Program-made: the position numbers and the translations under genes
From: CAYFKJ01 sp964343605
GTDB lineage: Bacteria > Pseudomonadota > Alphaproteobacteria > UBA2966
DNA length: 64,000 nucleotides
Assembly: GCA_964343605.1 (NCBI GenBank)
Contig: CAYFKJ010000002.1
Location: forward strand, 310,001 to 374,000
Reading direction: 5' to 3'
Shown here: piece by piece, positions 55,103 through 64,000 of the stretch
How the letters are laid out: every line of letters starts with the position of its first letter
Position numbering within the stretch: the stretch's first letter is position 1
Notes under the pieces: model-generated
The model's input: the letters and a program-made list of their open reading frames with translations, nothing else
Told to the model about the DNA's origin: nothing
The model's database searches: none

Positions 55103-55120
55103 TTGTTTGTATACTAACAA
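55103..55120. promoter_or_regulatory. 18-bp palindromic operator candidate upstream of the nicotinate-type operon
   Basis: TTGTTTGTATACTAACAA is a near-perfect palindrome; only positions 6 and 13 fail to pair. It lies 44 bases upstream of the first start codon, in an AT-rich stretch, and contains a TATAC core that could be part of the -10 element on the minus strand. Size and symmetry fit a MarR dimer, and a MarR gene is in the operon. A single matching half-site occurs at 44019-44028 before the Liv cassette. Confidence 0.6.
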
Positions 55121-55186
55121 TAAGGATAAAGAGGAAAATTATCCTGAGTCAAGTGGCGAACGTCGGCTACGCCGAGTTTGATCCGG

Positions 55187-55915
55187 TTATTGAACCAGCG
55201 CCCAACGAACCGTGACGTTCACCGAGAACTTGTTCTCACCGGACGCAATCGGCACGGATTCCGCGCTTTCCGCCATCATCATGCGCATGCCCGTTGCCGC
55301 TCGCGGCCGCGGCGACATACCGCCTTCCCTGATTTCAAGAATTTTTCCGAGCGTGATCCCGGCGGCTTCCGCCAACGTCTTCGCCTTGGCGATGGCGTCT
55401 TTCATCGCCGCCCGCCGAGCCGCCGCGAGCAGTTTCGCAGGCTTATCCACGGTAAATACGATGCGGCTTACCGTGTTGGCGCCCTGCGAAATCGCCTGGT
55501 CGAGGATCAAGCCGGTATCGGAGAGCTTCCTGATGCGGACTGACAAGTCGTTGGAAACGGCGTATCCGACGAGTTGCGGCGGCGGTTGGCGGCCGTCGTC
55601 GCGGCGCTTCGGGTGCGAATAACGCGGCCGAATGGAGAAGTTGGCGGTCTTCAGATCCCGTTCCTCGATGCCGGCGGCTTTTAATGCCTTAACGATCCCC
55701 GACATGGCCGTATTGTTTGCCGCCGCTGCGTCGGCGGCGGCTTCAGCTTCAGTGAGGACACCCAACGACACCAGTGCGGTATCGGGCTTCGCGTTGACGC
55801 TGCCCGTGCCGGTAACCGTTAGGTAGGGTGTTTTATCATCACCTGCGCTTGCAGCAGCCACGGGGAGGGCAATCACCGCCATGATCGCAAGCAGAGAAAA
55901 GGCTGTCCTCATCAT
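55187..55915 (-). CDS. SIMPL-domain (DUF541) periplasmic protein
   Basis: A 242-residue exported protein with a signal peptide (residues about 1-24, ending ASA) and a SIMPL/DUF541 domain: ITVTGTGSVNAKPD-like start (here LTVTGTGSVNAKPDTALVS), then the AMSGIVKALKAAGIEERDLKTANFSI and ANTVSRIVFTVD blocks. Relatives such as E. coli YggE lower oxidative stress, but the mechanism is unknown. The start at 55915 follows GGAG; a second ATG follows directly. It is the last gene before the nicotinate-type operon and seems unrelated to it. Confidence 0.88.
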   Translation of the reverse strand: MMRTAFSLLAIMAVIALPVAAASAGDDKTPYLTVTGTGSVNAKPDTALVSLGVLTEAEAAADAAAANNTAMSGIVKALKAAGIEERDLKTANFSIRPRYSHPKRRDDGRQPPPQLVGYAVSNDLSVRIRKLSDTGLILDQAISQGANTVSRIVFTVDKPAKLLAAARRAAMKDAIAKAKTLAEAAGITLGKILEIREGGMSPRPRAATGMRMMMAESAESVPIASGENKFSVNVTVRWALVQ

Positions 55916-55987
55916 AATCAAGCTCCGAACAAAACCGAATTCATGCGGCGTCATTCAAAGCCCCGAAAAAGGCGATTTTGTGGCCCG

Positions 55988-57961
55988 CTAACTGGCCTCG
56001 GCCAGCATCTGGCGTTTGGCGACGGCGACAGCCTCGCCGGCATCCTGGGCGTAACCGTCGGCGCCGACGTGGTCGGCGAACATCTGGTTGACCGGGGCGC
56101 CGCCGACGATGACCTTGAGGCCGTCGCGCAGGCCGGCTTCGGTCAGGGCGTCGATGACCTCCTTCATCTGCGGCATCGTTGTCGTCAGTAGTGCGGAGAG
56201 GCCGAGGATGTCGGGACGGTGCTCGCGCACCTGTTCGACGATGTTGTCGGTGCTGACGTTGACGCCCATGTCGATGACCTCGAAGCCCGTGCCCTTCATC
56301 ATGCTCACCACCATGTTCTTGCCGATGTCGTGCAGGTCGCCGAGAACGGTGCCGATCAGGACGCGGCCGCCGCGCTTGACGTTGCTGGTGGCGAGGTAGG
56401 GCTCAAGCAGCTTCAGGCCGTCGTTCATGGCCCGGGCCGACAGCAGCACTTCGGGGATGAACACCGTGCCGTCCGAGAAACGGCCGCCGATCACGTCCAT
56501 GGCCGGCAGCATACCCTTGTTGAGGATGTCGTGGGCGGAAAAACCCTGATCGAGCAATTCCTGGGTGTGAACGAGGATGTCCTCCTCCTCACCTTCCAGC
56601 ACGTCGCTGGTGATCTGCTCCAGCGCCTCCTCGACATCCATTTCGGCAATGGTTTCCTCGGTGGATTTCGGCGTCACCGCCTCTTTCGCCGCCGCCATCC
56701 CACCTTCCGTGATCGGTTGGTAGCTGCCGGCCTGGAGGGGGAGGGCGCCTTCTTTCTCGATGCGCTCGCCGATGTACAGCAGGCGGTCAAAATCGGCGTC
56801 GGGCGGCGTCGTGTCACCGATCGAAGCGATAAATCGCGTGCCTGGCGAAATCGTCTTGAAGAGGTTGTCCATGAAGTCCTTCACGTCTTCCGGCGTGGAG
56901 GATTTCTCCAATAGCAGCATTTCGGGAATACCGCCGTGGATCGTCAGGTGGCCGGGACGGCACCACTGGTCGTAATAGTCCTCGATCTTCACCTTGGTCA
57001 TGGGATAGGGCGTGACGGCGTCGGCGACATCCAGGCCGCTGTCCGTCAAAAGGTCCATGAGGCCTTCGTTCTCGCCGTCGGGATGGCAGATCATCGCAAC
57101 GCCTTTGGGCTTGAGGATTTCGGACGCCTTGCGGCACCAGGGCTGGAAGTGTTCGGCATAGAGCGTGGGGTAGGTGATCATGTCGTCGACGTTGGCCACC
57201 CAGAGAATGGCGTCCATCTCGACGCCCGAGAGAACGTCGAGCAACTGATCGTAGACGCCCTCCATGGCCGCCAGCAGCTCCGCCATCTCGTCTGGATAAT
57301 CGTGGTGATGGATGTAGAACTCGGTGGCGTCCAGGAAGGTCTTTTGGATGAAGTGCATGGGCGAGCCGCAAGCGATGCCGATGCCCTGCGCCACGGCGAT
57401 GCCGTCGTCGCCGACTGCCTCGCGGAATTTGTTGTAACGTTCATACGCCGGCTTGATCGTGAGGTTGCCGAAGATGTGGGCCAGCACCTTGTAGTCCTCC
57501 GGCCGCTTGATGGCGTGCTCCTTAACCCAGGAAATCGACGCGCCGGCGGTTTTCATCTCGGCGGTGAAGCCGTGTACGACACTGACCTCGCCGACCGGGG
57601 TGCGGTACACCACCCGGCGCATTTCGCCGCCGTCGCTGGTGTCGGTGGTGACCCGGATATCGACGTCGGAGGAGAATTCGAAGCTGCAGGGATATTCCTT
57701 GAGATCGTAGAGCCCGATGCCGCGATGGGTGGTGTCCTCGATCTTTTCCGGACGGCTGAATTCCGGGATGAACTTGTGCAGCGGCCAGCCGAGATCGCGG
57801 TGAATGTCTTCCACGGACATACCGGCGAAGCGGTCGGGCAGGGTGCCCCTGATTTCCTGCGCATTGTGCCAGAGATCGATGCGCGGAACCCACGGTATGC
57901 AGTCGACGGTTTCGCCCCGGATGACGGCGAGGAGTTTCTCACGGTGGCTGATCGTCGACAT
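55988..57961 (-). CDS. Fused UroD-type methyltransferase and corrinoid protein
   Basis: A 657-residue two-part protein. Residues about 1-350 resemble the uroporphyrinogen decarboxylase-fold methyltransferases (MtaA/MtbA-like) that move methyl groups to or from corrinoids. An acidic linker (about 380-415) leads to a corrinoid-binding module like MtbC/MtaC: a helical cap (about 415-515), then a B12-binding Rossmann domain with His544 in GDLHDIGKN and the GGAPV block near the end. In most organisms these are separate proteins. The start at 57961 is set by GGGAG. The methyl donor and acceptor are unknown; no methylamine or methanol methyltransferase is adjacent. The 89-base leader carries a perfect AT palindrome. 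Confidence 0.88.
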   Translation of the reverse strand: MSTISHREKLLAVIRGETVDCIPWVPRIDLWHNAQEIRGTLPDRFAGMSVEDIHRDLGWPLHKFIPEFSRPEKIEDTTHRGIGLYDLKEYPCSFEFSSDVDIRVTTDTSDGGEMRRVVYRTPVGEVSVVHGFTAEMKTAGASISWVKEHAIKRPEDYKVLAHIFGNLTIKPAYERYNKFREAVGDDGIAVAQGIGIACGSPMHFIQKTFLDATEFYIHHHDYPDEMAELLAAMEGVYDQLLDVLSGVEMDAILWVANVDDMITYPTLYAEHFQPWCRKASEILKPKGVAMICHPDGENEGLMDLLTDSGLDVADAVTPYPMTKVKIEDYYDQWCRPGHLTIHGGIPEMLLLEKSSTPEDVKDFMDNLFKTISPGTRFIASIGDTTPPDADFDRLLYIGERIEKEGALPLQAGSYQPITEGGMAAAKEAVTPKSTEETIAEMDVEEALEQITSDVLEGEEEDILVHTQELLDQGFSAHDILNKGMLPAMDVIGGRFSDGTVFIPEVLLSARAMNDGLKLLEPYLATSNVKRGGRVLIGTVLGDLHDIGKNMVVSMMKGTGFEVIDMGVNVSTDNIVEQVREHRPDILGLSALLTTTMPQMKEVIDALTEAGLRDGLKVIVGGAPVNQMFADHVGADGYAQDAGEAVAVAKRQMLAEAS

Positions 57962-57994
57962 GGGGGGCTCCCGACAAAAATCCGGCAATATCTA

Positions 57995-58011
57995 ATATAT
58001 TCATAATATAT
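57995..58011. promoter_or_regulatory. 17-bp AT palindrome before the UroD-corrinoid gene
   Basis: ATATATT at 57995-58001 and AATATAT at 58005-58011 are exact reverse complements around a CAT centre. The site ends 34 bases upstream of the start codon, where a -10 region would lie on the minus strand. It stands out in a GC-rich genome. ArsR- and TetR-type repressors bind such sites, but no regulator of that kind is encoded in the window, so the binding protein is unknown. A simple AT-rich promoter is the alternative. Confidence 0.5.
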
Positions 58012-58050
58012 CAGAAAAAGGCGGCGATTGAAGCGGATTGAGTAGCAGCC

Positions 58051-58260
58051 TCAGCGCCACGGGATGGCGATGCGCACGACGCCTTCCCGGGCGCCGCACT
58101 TTGTGCAGCGCAGGAGAGGTTTCAAGTTGGGCAGCGGGGTTTCGTCGCCGAGCCGCTCGATCAGCTCGCCAAGGTCGAGTTCGCCGCAATGAATGCAGAC
58201 CTCGCAGTGGGCCAGAAGGCCGTTGCCGTGATCCCTGACGTTTCCCAATGTGGCGTGCAT
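58051..58260 (-). CDS. Small zinc-ribbon-like protein
   Basis: A 69-residue protein with two cysteine pairs, CEVCIHC near residue 20 and CTKC near residue 51, that could bind one zinc. The segment between them, LDLGELIERLGDETPLPNLKP, matches a small conserved alphaproteobacterial family of unknown function. The gene follows the sulfotransferase gene by 45 bases on the same strand, so expression is probably shared. Conservation of this family supports it as real despite its size. Confidence 0.7.
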   Translation of the reverse strand: MHATLGNVRDHGNGLLAHCEVCIHCGELDLGELIERLGDETPLPNLKPLLRCTKCGAREGVVRIAIPWR

Positions 58261-58305
58261 GGGCCGACCCTAGCGGACCGCGGAAACGTCGCGTCAAGGG
58301 TGGTA

Positions 58306-59049
58306 TTAGTCTTCGGGACGCAACCTTCTTTCATAGAGCGCCAGATACTGCGGCCGGCAAGATTCGGCCATCTTGGCGAGCTCGCCCTCCAGTGGCTGTG
58401 ACGGCTTGTAGGGCGCAAACCCGGTGGAGGCTTCGACGGCGTGGTACCAGTGCTTGCCCCAGATGCCGTCGCTGTCGCGCCGGCCCGCCGGCCAGCTCAG
58501 CATGCGTTCGTCGAAGGGTACTTCCACGGCCTCGCACAGAAGCTTCATCATGGCCTCCGGGTGGGTGAGTACGTCGCGCGAATCCAGCACCGGCGGCGTC
58601 TTCCCCGTGCGGCGGCAGACATAGTCGAATATCTCGGCCTGCCGCTCGACGCCGATATCGGCCAGTGTCACCTCGTCCCGTTTGACGGCGTAGGAAGCGA
58701 TGACCTCGGCTGGATCCCGGATCAGGAAACAACTGGTCACGCCGTCCATCCAATCGCGTCCGATATGATCCAGCAGATGGTGCGTCATGTGCTTCTGGTA
58801 ATGGATGGCCTTGCCTTCCGGTATGGGGCCTGTGAGTTGCGCCGTGACCTTCCGCCAGTCCGTCTCCATCGAGGCGATGACGTCCTCCCGCATGGGGTGG
58901 TCGATGCCGGTTTTCTCTAGGTAGTGGCCGTAAAGCGGTTCGTCCCAAACGGCGGTGTCAGGCCGGTTCTCCCAGGCCCGCATGGCGGCCGTCGAGATGT
59001 TGCGAGGCCCCGACCACATGGCGATGCGCACGTTGGTCACGCCGGGCAT
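58306..59049 (-). CDS. Sulfotransferase-fold protein
   Basis: A 247-residue protein with the P-loop sulfotransferase fold. The 5'-phosphosulfate loop is MWSGPRNISTAAMRAW and the 3'-phosphate motif is IRDPAEVIASY. It would transfer sulfate from PAPS to a small molecule, although the bacterial group with SGPRNxST is poorly characterised. It overlaps the end of the aminotransferase gene by 13 bases, so the two are coupled. The start could be ATG 59049 or GTG 59040; longer versions lie inside the aminotransferase gene. Confidence 0.85.
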   Translation of the reverse strand: MPGVTNVRIAMWSGPRNISTAAMRAWENRPDTAVWDEPLYGHYLEKTGIDHPMREDVIASMETDWRKVTAQLTGPIPEGKAIHYQKHMTHHLLDHIGRDWMDGVTSCFLIRDPAEVIASYAVKRDEVTLADIGVERQAEIFDYVCRRTGKTPPVLDSRDVLTHPEAMMKLLCEAVEVPFDERMLSWPAGRRDSDGIWGKHWYHAVEASTGFAPYKPSQPLEGELAKMAESCRPQYLALYERRLRPED

Positions 59050-59951
59050 TCCCGTTCGATCAGTTGAGCATAGAGATCCTGCAACCGCTTCGTCATGGCG
59101 CCGCGTCCGCCGCCGCCGACGACGCGGCCGTCGATCTCGCGCACCGGCGCCAGGCCGGCGAAGGTGCCGGTGACGAAGGCCTCGTCGGCGCCGTAGACCT
59201 CGGTCAGGCTGAAGTTCTTCTCGAATACCGGCAGGCCGTTGGCACGGCAAAGCTCGATGACGTTTGCCCGTGTGATGCCCGGCAGGCAGTAATCGCCGGT
59301 GGACGTCCAGACCTCGCCGCGGCGAACGATGAAGAAGTGCGTCGAATTGCAGGTCGCGACGAAGCCTTGGGGGTCCAGCATCAACGCTTCGTCGGCGCCG
59401 GCCTTGGTCGCCTGGATGCAGGCCGTGATGCAGTTGAGTTTGCTGTGGCTGTTGATCTTGGGGTCGAGCACGTCCGGCCGGCCGCGCCGGACGTGAACGG
59501 TAAAGAGGGTGATGCCCTCCGTTGCCGTGCTCGGCAGCGGCGTCTTGTACTCCGGAATTATGACGATGGTGGCGCCGCCGACGGTGGCGCGGGGATCCTG
59601 ATAGGGCGTCGCCTTGAGGCCGCGCGTGACCATCAACCGGATGTGGACGTCCGACGTCATGCCATTGGCCGCGGTGGTGTCGAGCACCGCCGCCGTCAAT
59701 TCGTCGGGGCTCAGACCGATGTCGAGGTCGATGGCCCTGGCGCCCTCGTAGAGCCGTTCCATGTGGGCGTCGGCGAAGGCCAGCTTGCCGTTGTGAAGGC
59801 GCAAGCCCTCCCAGACGCCGTCGCCCAGCACGAAGCCGCTGTCGAAGACCGAAATCTTGGCGTCCTCGCGGGGAACGACGTCGCCGTTCACATAGATCAG
59901 AATGTCCCGGTTGCGGGGATCGTCTTCATAGTCGTGCGTACCCTGTGCCAT
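59037..59951 (-). CDS. Class IV (branched-chain/D-amino acid type) aminotransferase
   Basis: A 304-residue fold-type IV PLP enzyme. The N-terminal VFDSGFVLGDGVWEGLR block is characteristic, and the Schiff-base lysine is expected in NSHSKLNCITA. Where most relatives have Glu contacting the PLP ring nitrogen (a VxEGSxSN-type block), this one reads VATCNSTHFF, so that Glu is replaced by Thr. The group is common in alphaproteobacteria and is usually labelled branched-chain aminotransferase, but the substitution makes the amino acid substrate uncertain. It lies 25 bases after the molybdopterin oxidoreductase and overlaps the sulfotransferase gene. Confidence 0.85.
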   Translation of the reverse strand: MAQGTHDYEDDPRNRDILIYVNGDVVPREDAKISVFDSGFVLGDGVWEGLRLHNGKLAFADAHMERLYEGARAIDLDIGLSPDELTAAVLDTTAANGMTSDVHIRLMVTRGLKATPYQDPRATVGGATIVIIPEYKTPLPSTATEGITLFTVHVRRGRPDVLDPKINSHSKLNCITACIQATKAGADEALMLDPQGFVATCNSTHFFIVRRGEVWTSTGDYCLPGITRANVIELCRANGLPVFEKNFSLTEVYGADEAFVTGTFAGLAPVREIDGRVVGGGGRGAMTKRLQDLYAQLIERECPA

Positions 59952-59976
59952 GCGGCGCACGATACATGGATTGATC

Positions 59977-62295
<2,319 letters not shown>

Positions 62296-62308
62296 TCCGA
62301 ATTCCTCT

Positions 62309-62327
62309 AAATTCATATTTTGAACTT
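62309..62327. promoter_or_regulatory. Inverted repeat in the oxidoreductase/HxlR divergent promoter
   Basis: AAATTCA (62309-62315) and TGAACTT (62321-62327) pair at six of seven positions around a 5-base spacer. They lie within the AT-rich gap between the two divergent genes, just before the oxidoreductase start. An HxlR dimer could bind here, autoregulating and controlling the oxidoreductase operon. The site is short, so chance is possible. Confidence 0.4.
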
Positions 62328-62364
62328 AGCAAATCTTGGAGTATGGTAGCGAGCAAATCAAGCG

Positions 62365-62871
62365 ATGAATTTAGACAAGTTCGAGAAAATGGATTGGCGC
62401 CAAGTTGATACGGAAAATTGCCCGGTTGCCGGTGCGATGAAGATTCTGGGCGACAAGTGGACGCTGCTGATCATCCGCGATGCCTTCAACGGCATCAAGC
62501 GATTCGAGGACTTCCGTACTCACCTGGACATACCGCGAGCCTTGCTGTCGCGGCGGCTGCGCGATCTCGAAGATCAGGGAATATTGCAGCGCGAGCCCTA
62601 TCGCGAGCCCGGCAAACGGGCGCGCCATGAATACATCCTGACGAAAAAGGGCGCTGATTTGCGTCACATTTTGATCGCGCTGAAGGAATGGGGAAACGAA
62701 TACGTCAACGGTATCGGCGCCCACCCGTTGGACCTGGTCGACCGGGATTCGGGAGAGGGCGTCAAGCTTTCGCTCGTTCGCGAAAGCGATCACCGGCCGG
62801 TCGACCCCCGGCGTCTGGAACTGCGCCCCGGTCCCGGTTTGCGTTTGAAACCGGCAAACACGGTCTCGTGA
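62365..62871 (+). CDS. HxlR-family transcriptional regulator
   Basis: A 168-residue winged-helix regulator of the HxlR type. Its hallmarks are the N-terminal cysteine in NCPVAGAMKILGDKWTLLIIRD and the RFEDFRTHLDIPRALLSRRLRDLEDQGIL helix-turn-helix. The cysteine at about residue 19 is at the position used for redox or electrophile sensing in HypR/YodB-type relatives. The C-terminal 50 residues extend past the usual HxlR end and are proline- and arginine-rich. It is divergent from the molybdopterin oxidoreductase and upstream of a quinone oxidoreductase, so quinone or aldehyde stress is a reasonable signal guess. Confidence 0.92.
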   Translation: MNLDKFEKMDWRQVDTENCPVAGAMKILGDKWTLLIIRDAFNGIKRFEDFRTHLDIPRALLSRRLRDLEDQGILQREPYREPGKRARHEYILTKKGADLRHILIALKEWGNEYVNGIGAHPLDLVDRDSGEGVKLSLVRESDHRPVDPRRLELRPGPGLRLKPANTVS

Positions 62872-62922
62872 GCCGCCGCCCTTCAACTTGATCAATTTTC
62901 GGCGTTGCCCCACAGTCACCGC

Positions 62923-63900
62923 ATGAAAGCGGTAGTTTGCAGTCAATTCGACGGCCCTGCGGGCTTGAAGATCGAGGACGTCCCGGTGCCCGAACCGGCT
63001 CCGGACGAAGTCCTCATTGCCGTGCAAGCGGCGTCCGTCAATTTCATCGATTTGCTGATCTCGCGCGGCCTTTATCAGATCCGTCCCGACCTGCCATATG
63101 TCGTCGGCGCTGAGGGCGCGGGCGAGGTGATCGCCGTCGGCGCCGACGTCCCCAATGTGACGCCCGGTGAGCGTGTGGCCGCATTCCACCTGTACGGCGC
63201 CTTCGCCGAGCAATTCGCGGTCAAGCACTGGCGAACCGTCGCCTTGCCCGACAGCGTGCCTTACGAGGCCGGTGCGGCCCTCCTGCACAACTACATCACG
63301 GCGGCGTATGCGCTCAAAGTGCGTGGCCGGATACGCCCCGGCGAAACGCTCGTCGTCCATGGCGCCACGGGAGGCGTCGGCCTGGCCGCCGTTGAATTGG
63401 GCCGGTTGTGGGGGGCGACCGTCATCGCCGGCGTGGGCTCGGCCGCCAAATCCGCGCTGGCCCGTGAATATGGTGCTGCGGAAGTCATCAATTATGGCGA
63501 GGAGGATGTCCGCGAGCGCATCGCCAAGCTGACCAAGGGCCGCGGCGCCGATCTCATTTACGATCCCATTGGCGGTGACGTGTTCGATCAGTCCGTCCGC
63601 GCGCTGGCCTGGGAGGGGCGCTTGCTCGTCATCGGTTTCGCCGCCGGCCGCATCGCCCAGGTTGGGGCGAACCGGCCGCTGCTGAAAAGCGCCTCTATCG
63701 TCGGCGTCAACACCGGCGCCTGGCCGGAACAGAACCCGGAAGCATTTCAGGTGCTGGCGGCGGAGGTCATGGATTTGGCGGGCGACGGTAAAATCAATCC
63801 GAAGATCAGCGGGACGCTACCGCTTGGGGATTTCCGTATCGCCATGAACGCCATCGACGACCGGTCGGCCCAGGGCCGCATGATTTTGCAGGTCAAATGA
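62923..63900 (+). CDS. NAD(P)H:quinone oxidoreductase/zinc-free alcohol dehydrogenase (MDR family)
   Basis: A 325-residue medium-chain reductase of the quinone oxidoreductase type. The N-terminal catalytic fold starts MKAVVCSQFDGPAGLKIED, the nucleotide-binding motif is GATGGVGLAAVELG, and no zinc-ligand cysteine pattern is seen. It would reduce quinones or enals in the cytoplasm using NADPH. The ATG at 62923 fits the family start. The HxlR gene ends 51 bases upstream on the same strand. Confidence 0.92.
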   Translation: MKAVVCSQFDGPAGLKIEDVPVPEPAPDEVLIAVQAASVNFIDLLISRGLYQIRPDLPYVVGAEGAGEVIAVGADVPNVTPGERVAAFHLYGAFAEQFAVKHWRTVALPDSVPYEAGAALLHNYITAAYALKVRGRIRPGETLVVHGATGGVGLAAVELGRLWGATVIAGVGSAAKSALAREYGAAEVINYGEEDVRERIAKLTKGRGADLIYDPIGGDVFDQSVRALAWEGRLLVIGFAAGRIAQVGANRPLLKSASIVGVNTGAWPEQNPEAFQVLAAEVMDLAGDGKINPKISGTLPLGDFRIAMNAIDDRSAQGRMILQVK

Positions 63901-63914
63901 AACGGAGAGCGGTG

Positions 63915-64000
63915 ATGGTCAACGGCTATAGGACGGCAATCTTCTTCGCTCTGGGTTTGGCGATTTTCATCGCAGACCAGGCCCGCGCCGACGCCATCGA
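63915..64000 (+). CDS. Exported protein, truncated by the window edge
   Basis: The right edge cuts a gene that starts at ATG 63915 (GGAG seven bases upstream) or the in-frame GTG three bases before. The 28 visible codons encode a signal peptide: a short basic N terminus, a hydrophobic stretch (AIFFALGLAIFIA) and an ARADA-type cleavage site. It starts 14 bases after the quinone oxidoreductase gene. The mature protein is outside the window and cannot be named. Confidence 0.6.
   Translation, partial: MVNGYRTAIFFALGLAIFIADQARADAI

Overview
The window is 64 kb of GC-rich (roughly 60-65 percent by eye), gene-dense chromosome from an alphaproteobacterium. Codon use, the many branched-chain amino acid type (Liv) ABC cassettes, PAS_7-type sensor kinases, an ScfR-type XRE regulator, an SLC5-fused histidine kinase and the dispersed GTCATCCCGGA-type repeat all fit a free-living, aerobic heterotroph of Rhodospirillales type. 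The assignment is by gene style only; there is no rRNA marker. I see no tRNA, rRNA, CRISPR, integrase or insertion sequence, and no gene-free stretch longer than about 260 bases.

Layout. (1) 1-10.5 kb: a split AtuA-type pair on the plus strand, then a long minus-strand run of Liv substrate-binding protein, LivH, LivM, LivG, LivF, pyrophosphatase, acetyl-CoA synthetase and an isochorismatase-fold protein without its catalytic triad. (2) 10.7-25.3 kb, plus strand: an ScfR-like regulator carrying a histidine-kinase-dimerisation-like helix, a receiver-only response regulator, a small membrane protein and an SLC5-STAC histidine kinase (together resembling an acetate switch facing acs), then a lone solute-binding protein, a Rieske oxygenase, a class III cyclase, a 1912-residue hybrid kinase with eight PAS domains and a response regulator. 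(3) 25.3-32.9 kb: lipoprotein, YdjM-like membrane protein, NodIJ-like exporter, ferredoxin, dienelactone-hydrolase-like protein, FMN reductase, PAS kinase and an Lrp/AsnC regulator. (4) 33.1-37.3 kb: a five-gene operon of unknown product, divergent from the Lrp gene: a radical SAM enzyme with a C-x8-C-x2-C cluster motif, a YciI-like protein, a HisC-like aminotransferase, a small helical protein and a methyltransferase. (5) 37.3-39.2 kb: an EamA exporter and a beta-hydroxyacid dehydrogenase.

(6) 39.3-55.1 kb, all minus strand, is the most coherent metabolic unit. It reads as a nicotinamide/nicotinate catabolic locus of the reductive (Eubacterium barkeri-like) type: molybdenum hydroxylase (FAD subunit plus an FeS-Mo fusion), 6-hydroxynicotinate reductase, a UPF0280 protein, two DUF1185 paralogues, a MarR regulator, enamidase, nicotinamidase and a polytopic membrane protein, followed by a complete Liv transporter. 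An 18-bp palindrome sits in the promoter of the first gene and half of it recurs before the Liv cassette. The adjacent hydroxyacid dehydrogenase could supply the next step. (7) 55.2-64 kb: a SIMPL protein, a fused UroD-type methyltransferase/corrinoid protein behind a perfect AT palindrome, a small zinc-ribbon protein, a sulfotransferase, a class IV aminotransferase, a molybdopterin oxidoreductase divergent from an HxlR regulator, a quinone oxidoreductase and a truncated secreted protein at the right edge.

The best candidates for undescribed biology are the radical SAM operon, the DUF1185/UPF0280 genes inside the nicotinate operon, the UroD-corrinoid fusion, and the possible phosphorelay between the SLC5 kinase, the receiver-only regulator and the DHp-bearing transcription factor. 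All functions are inferred from sequence reading and memory of families; no database search was run.
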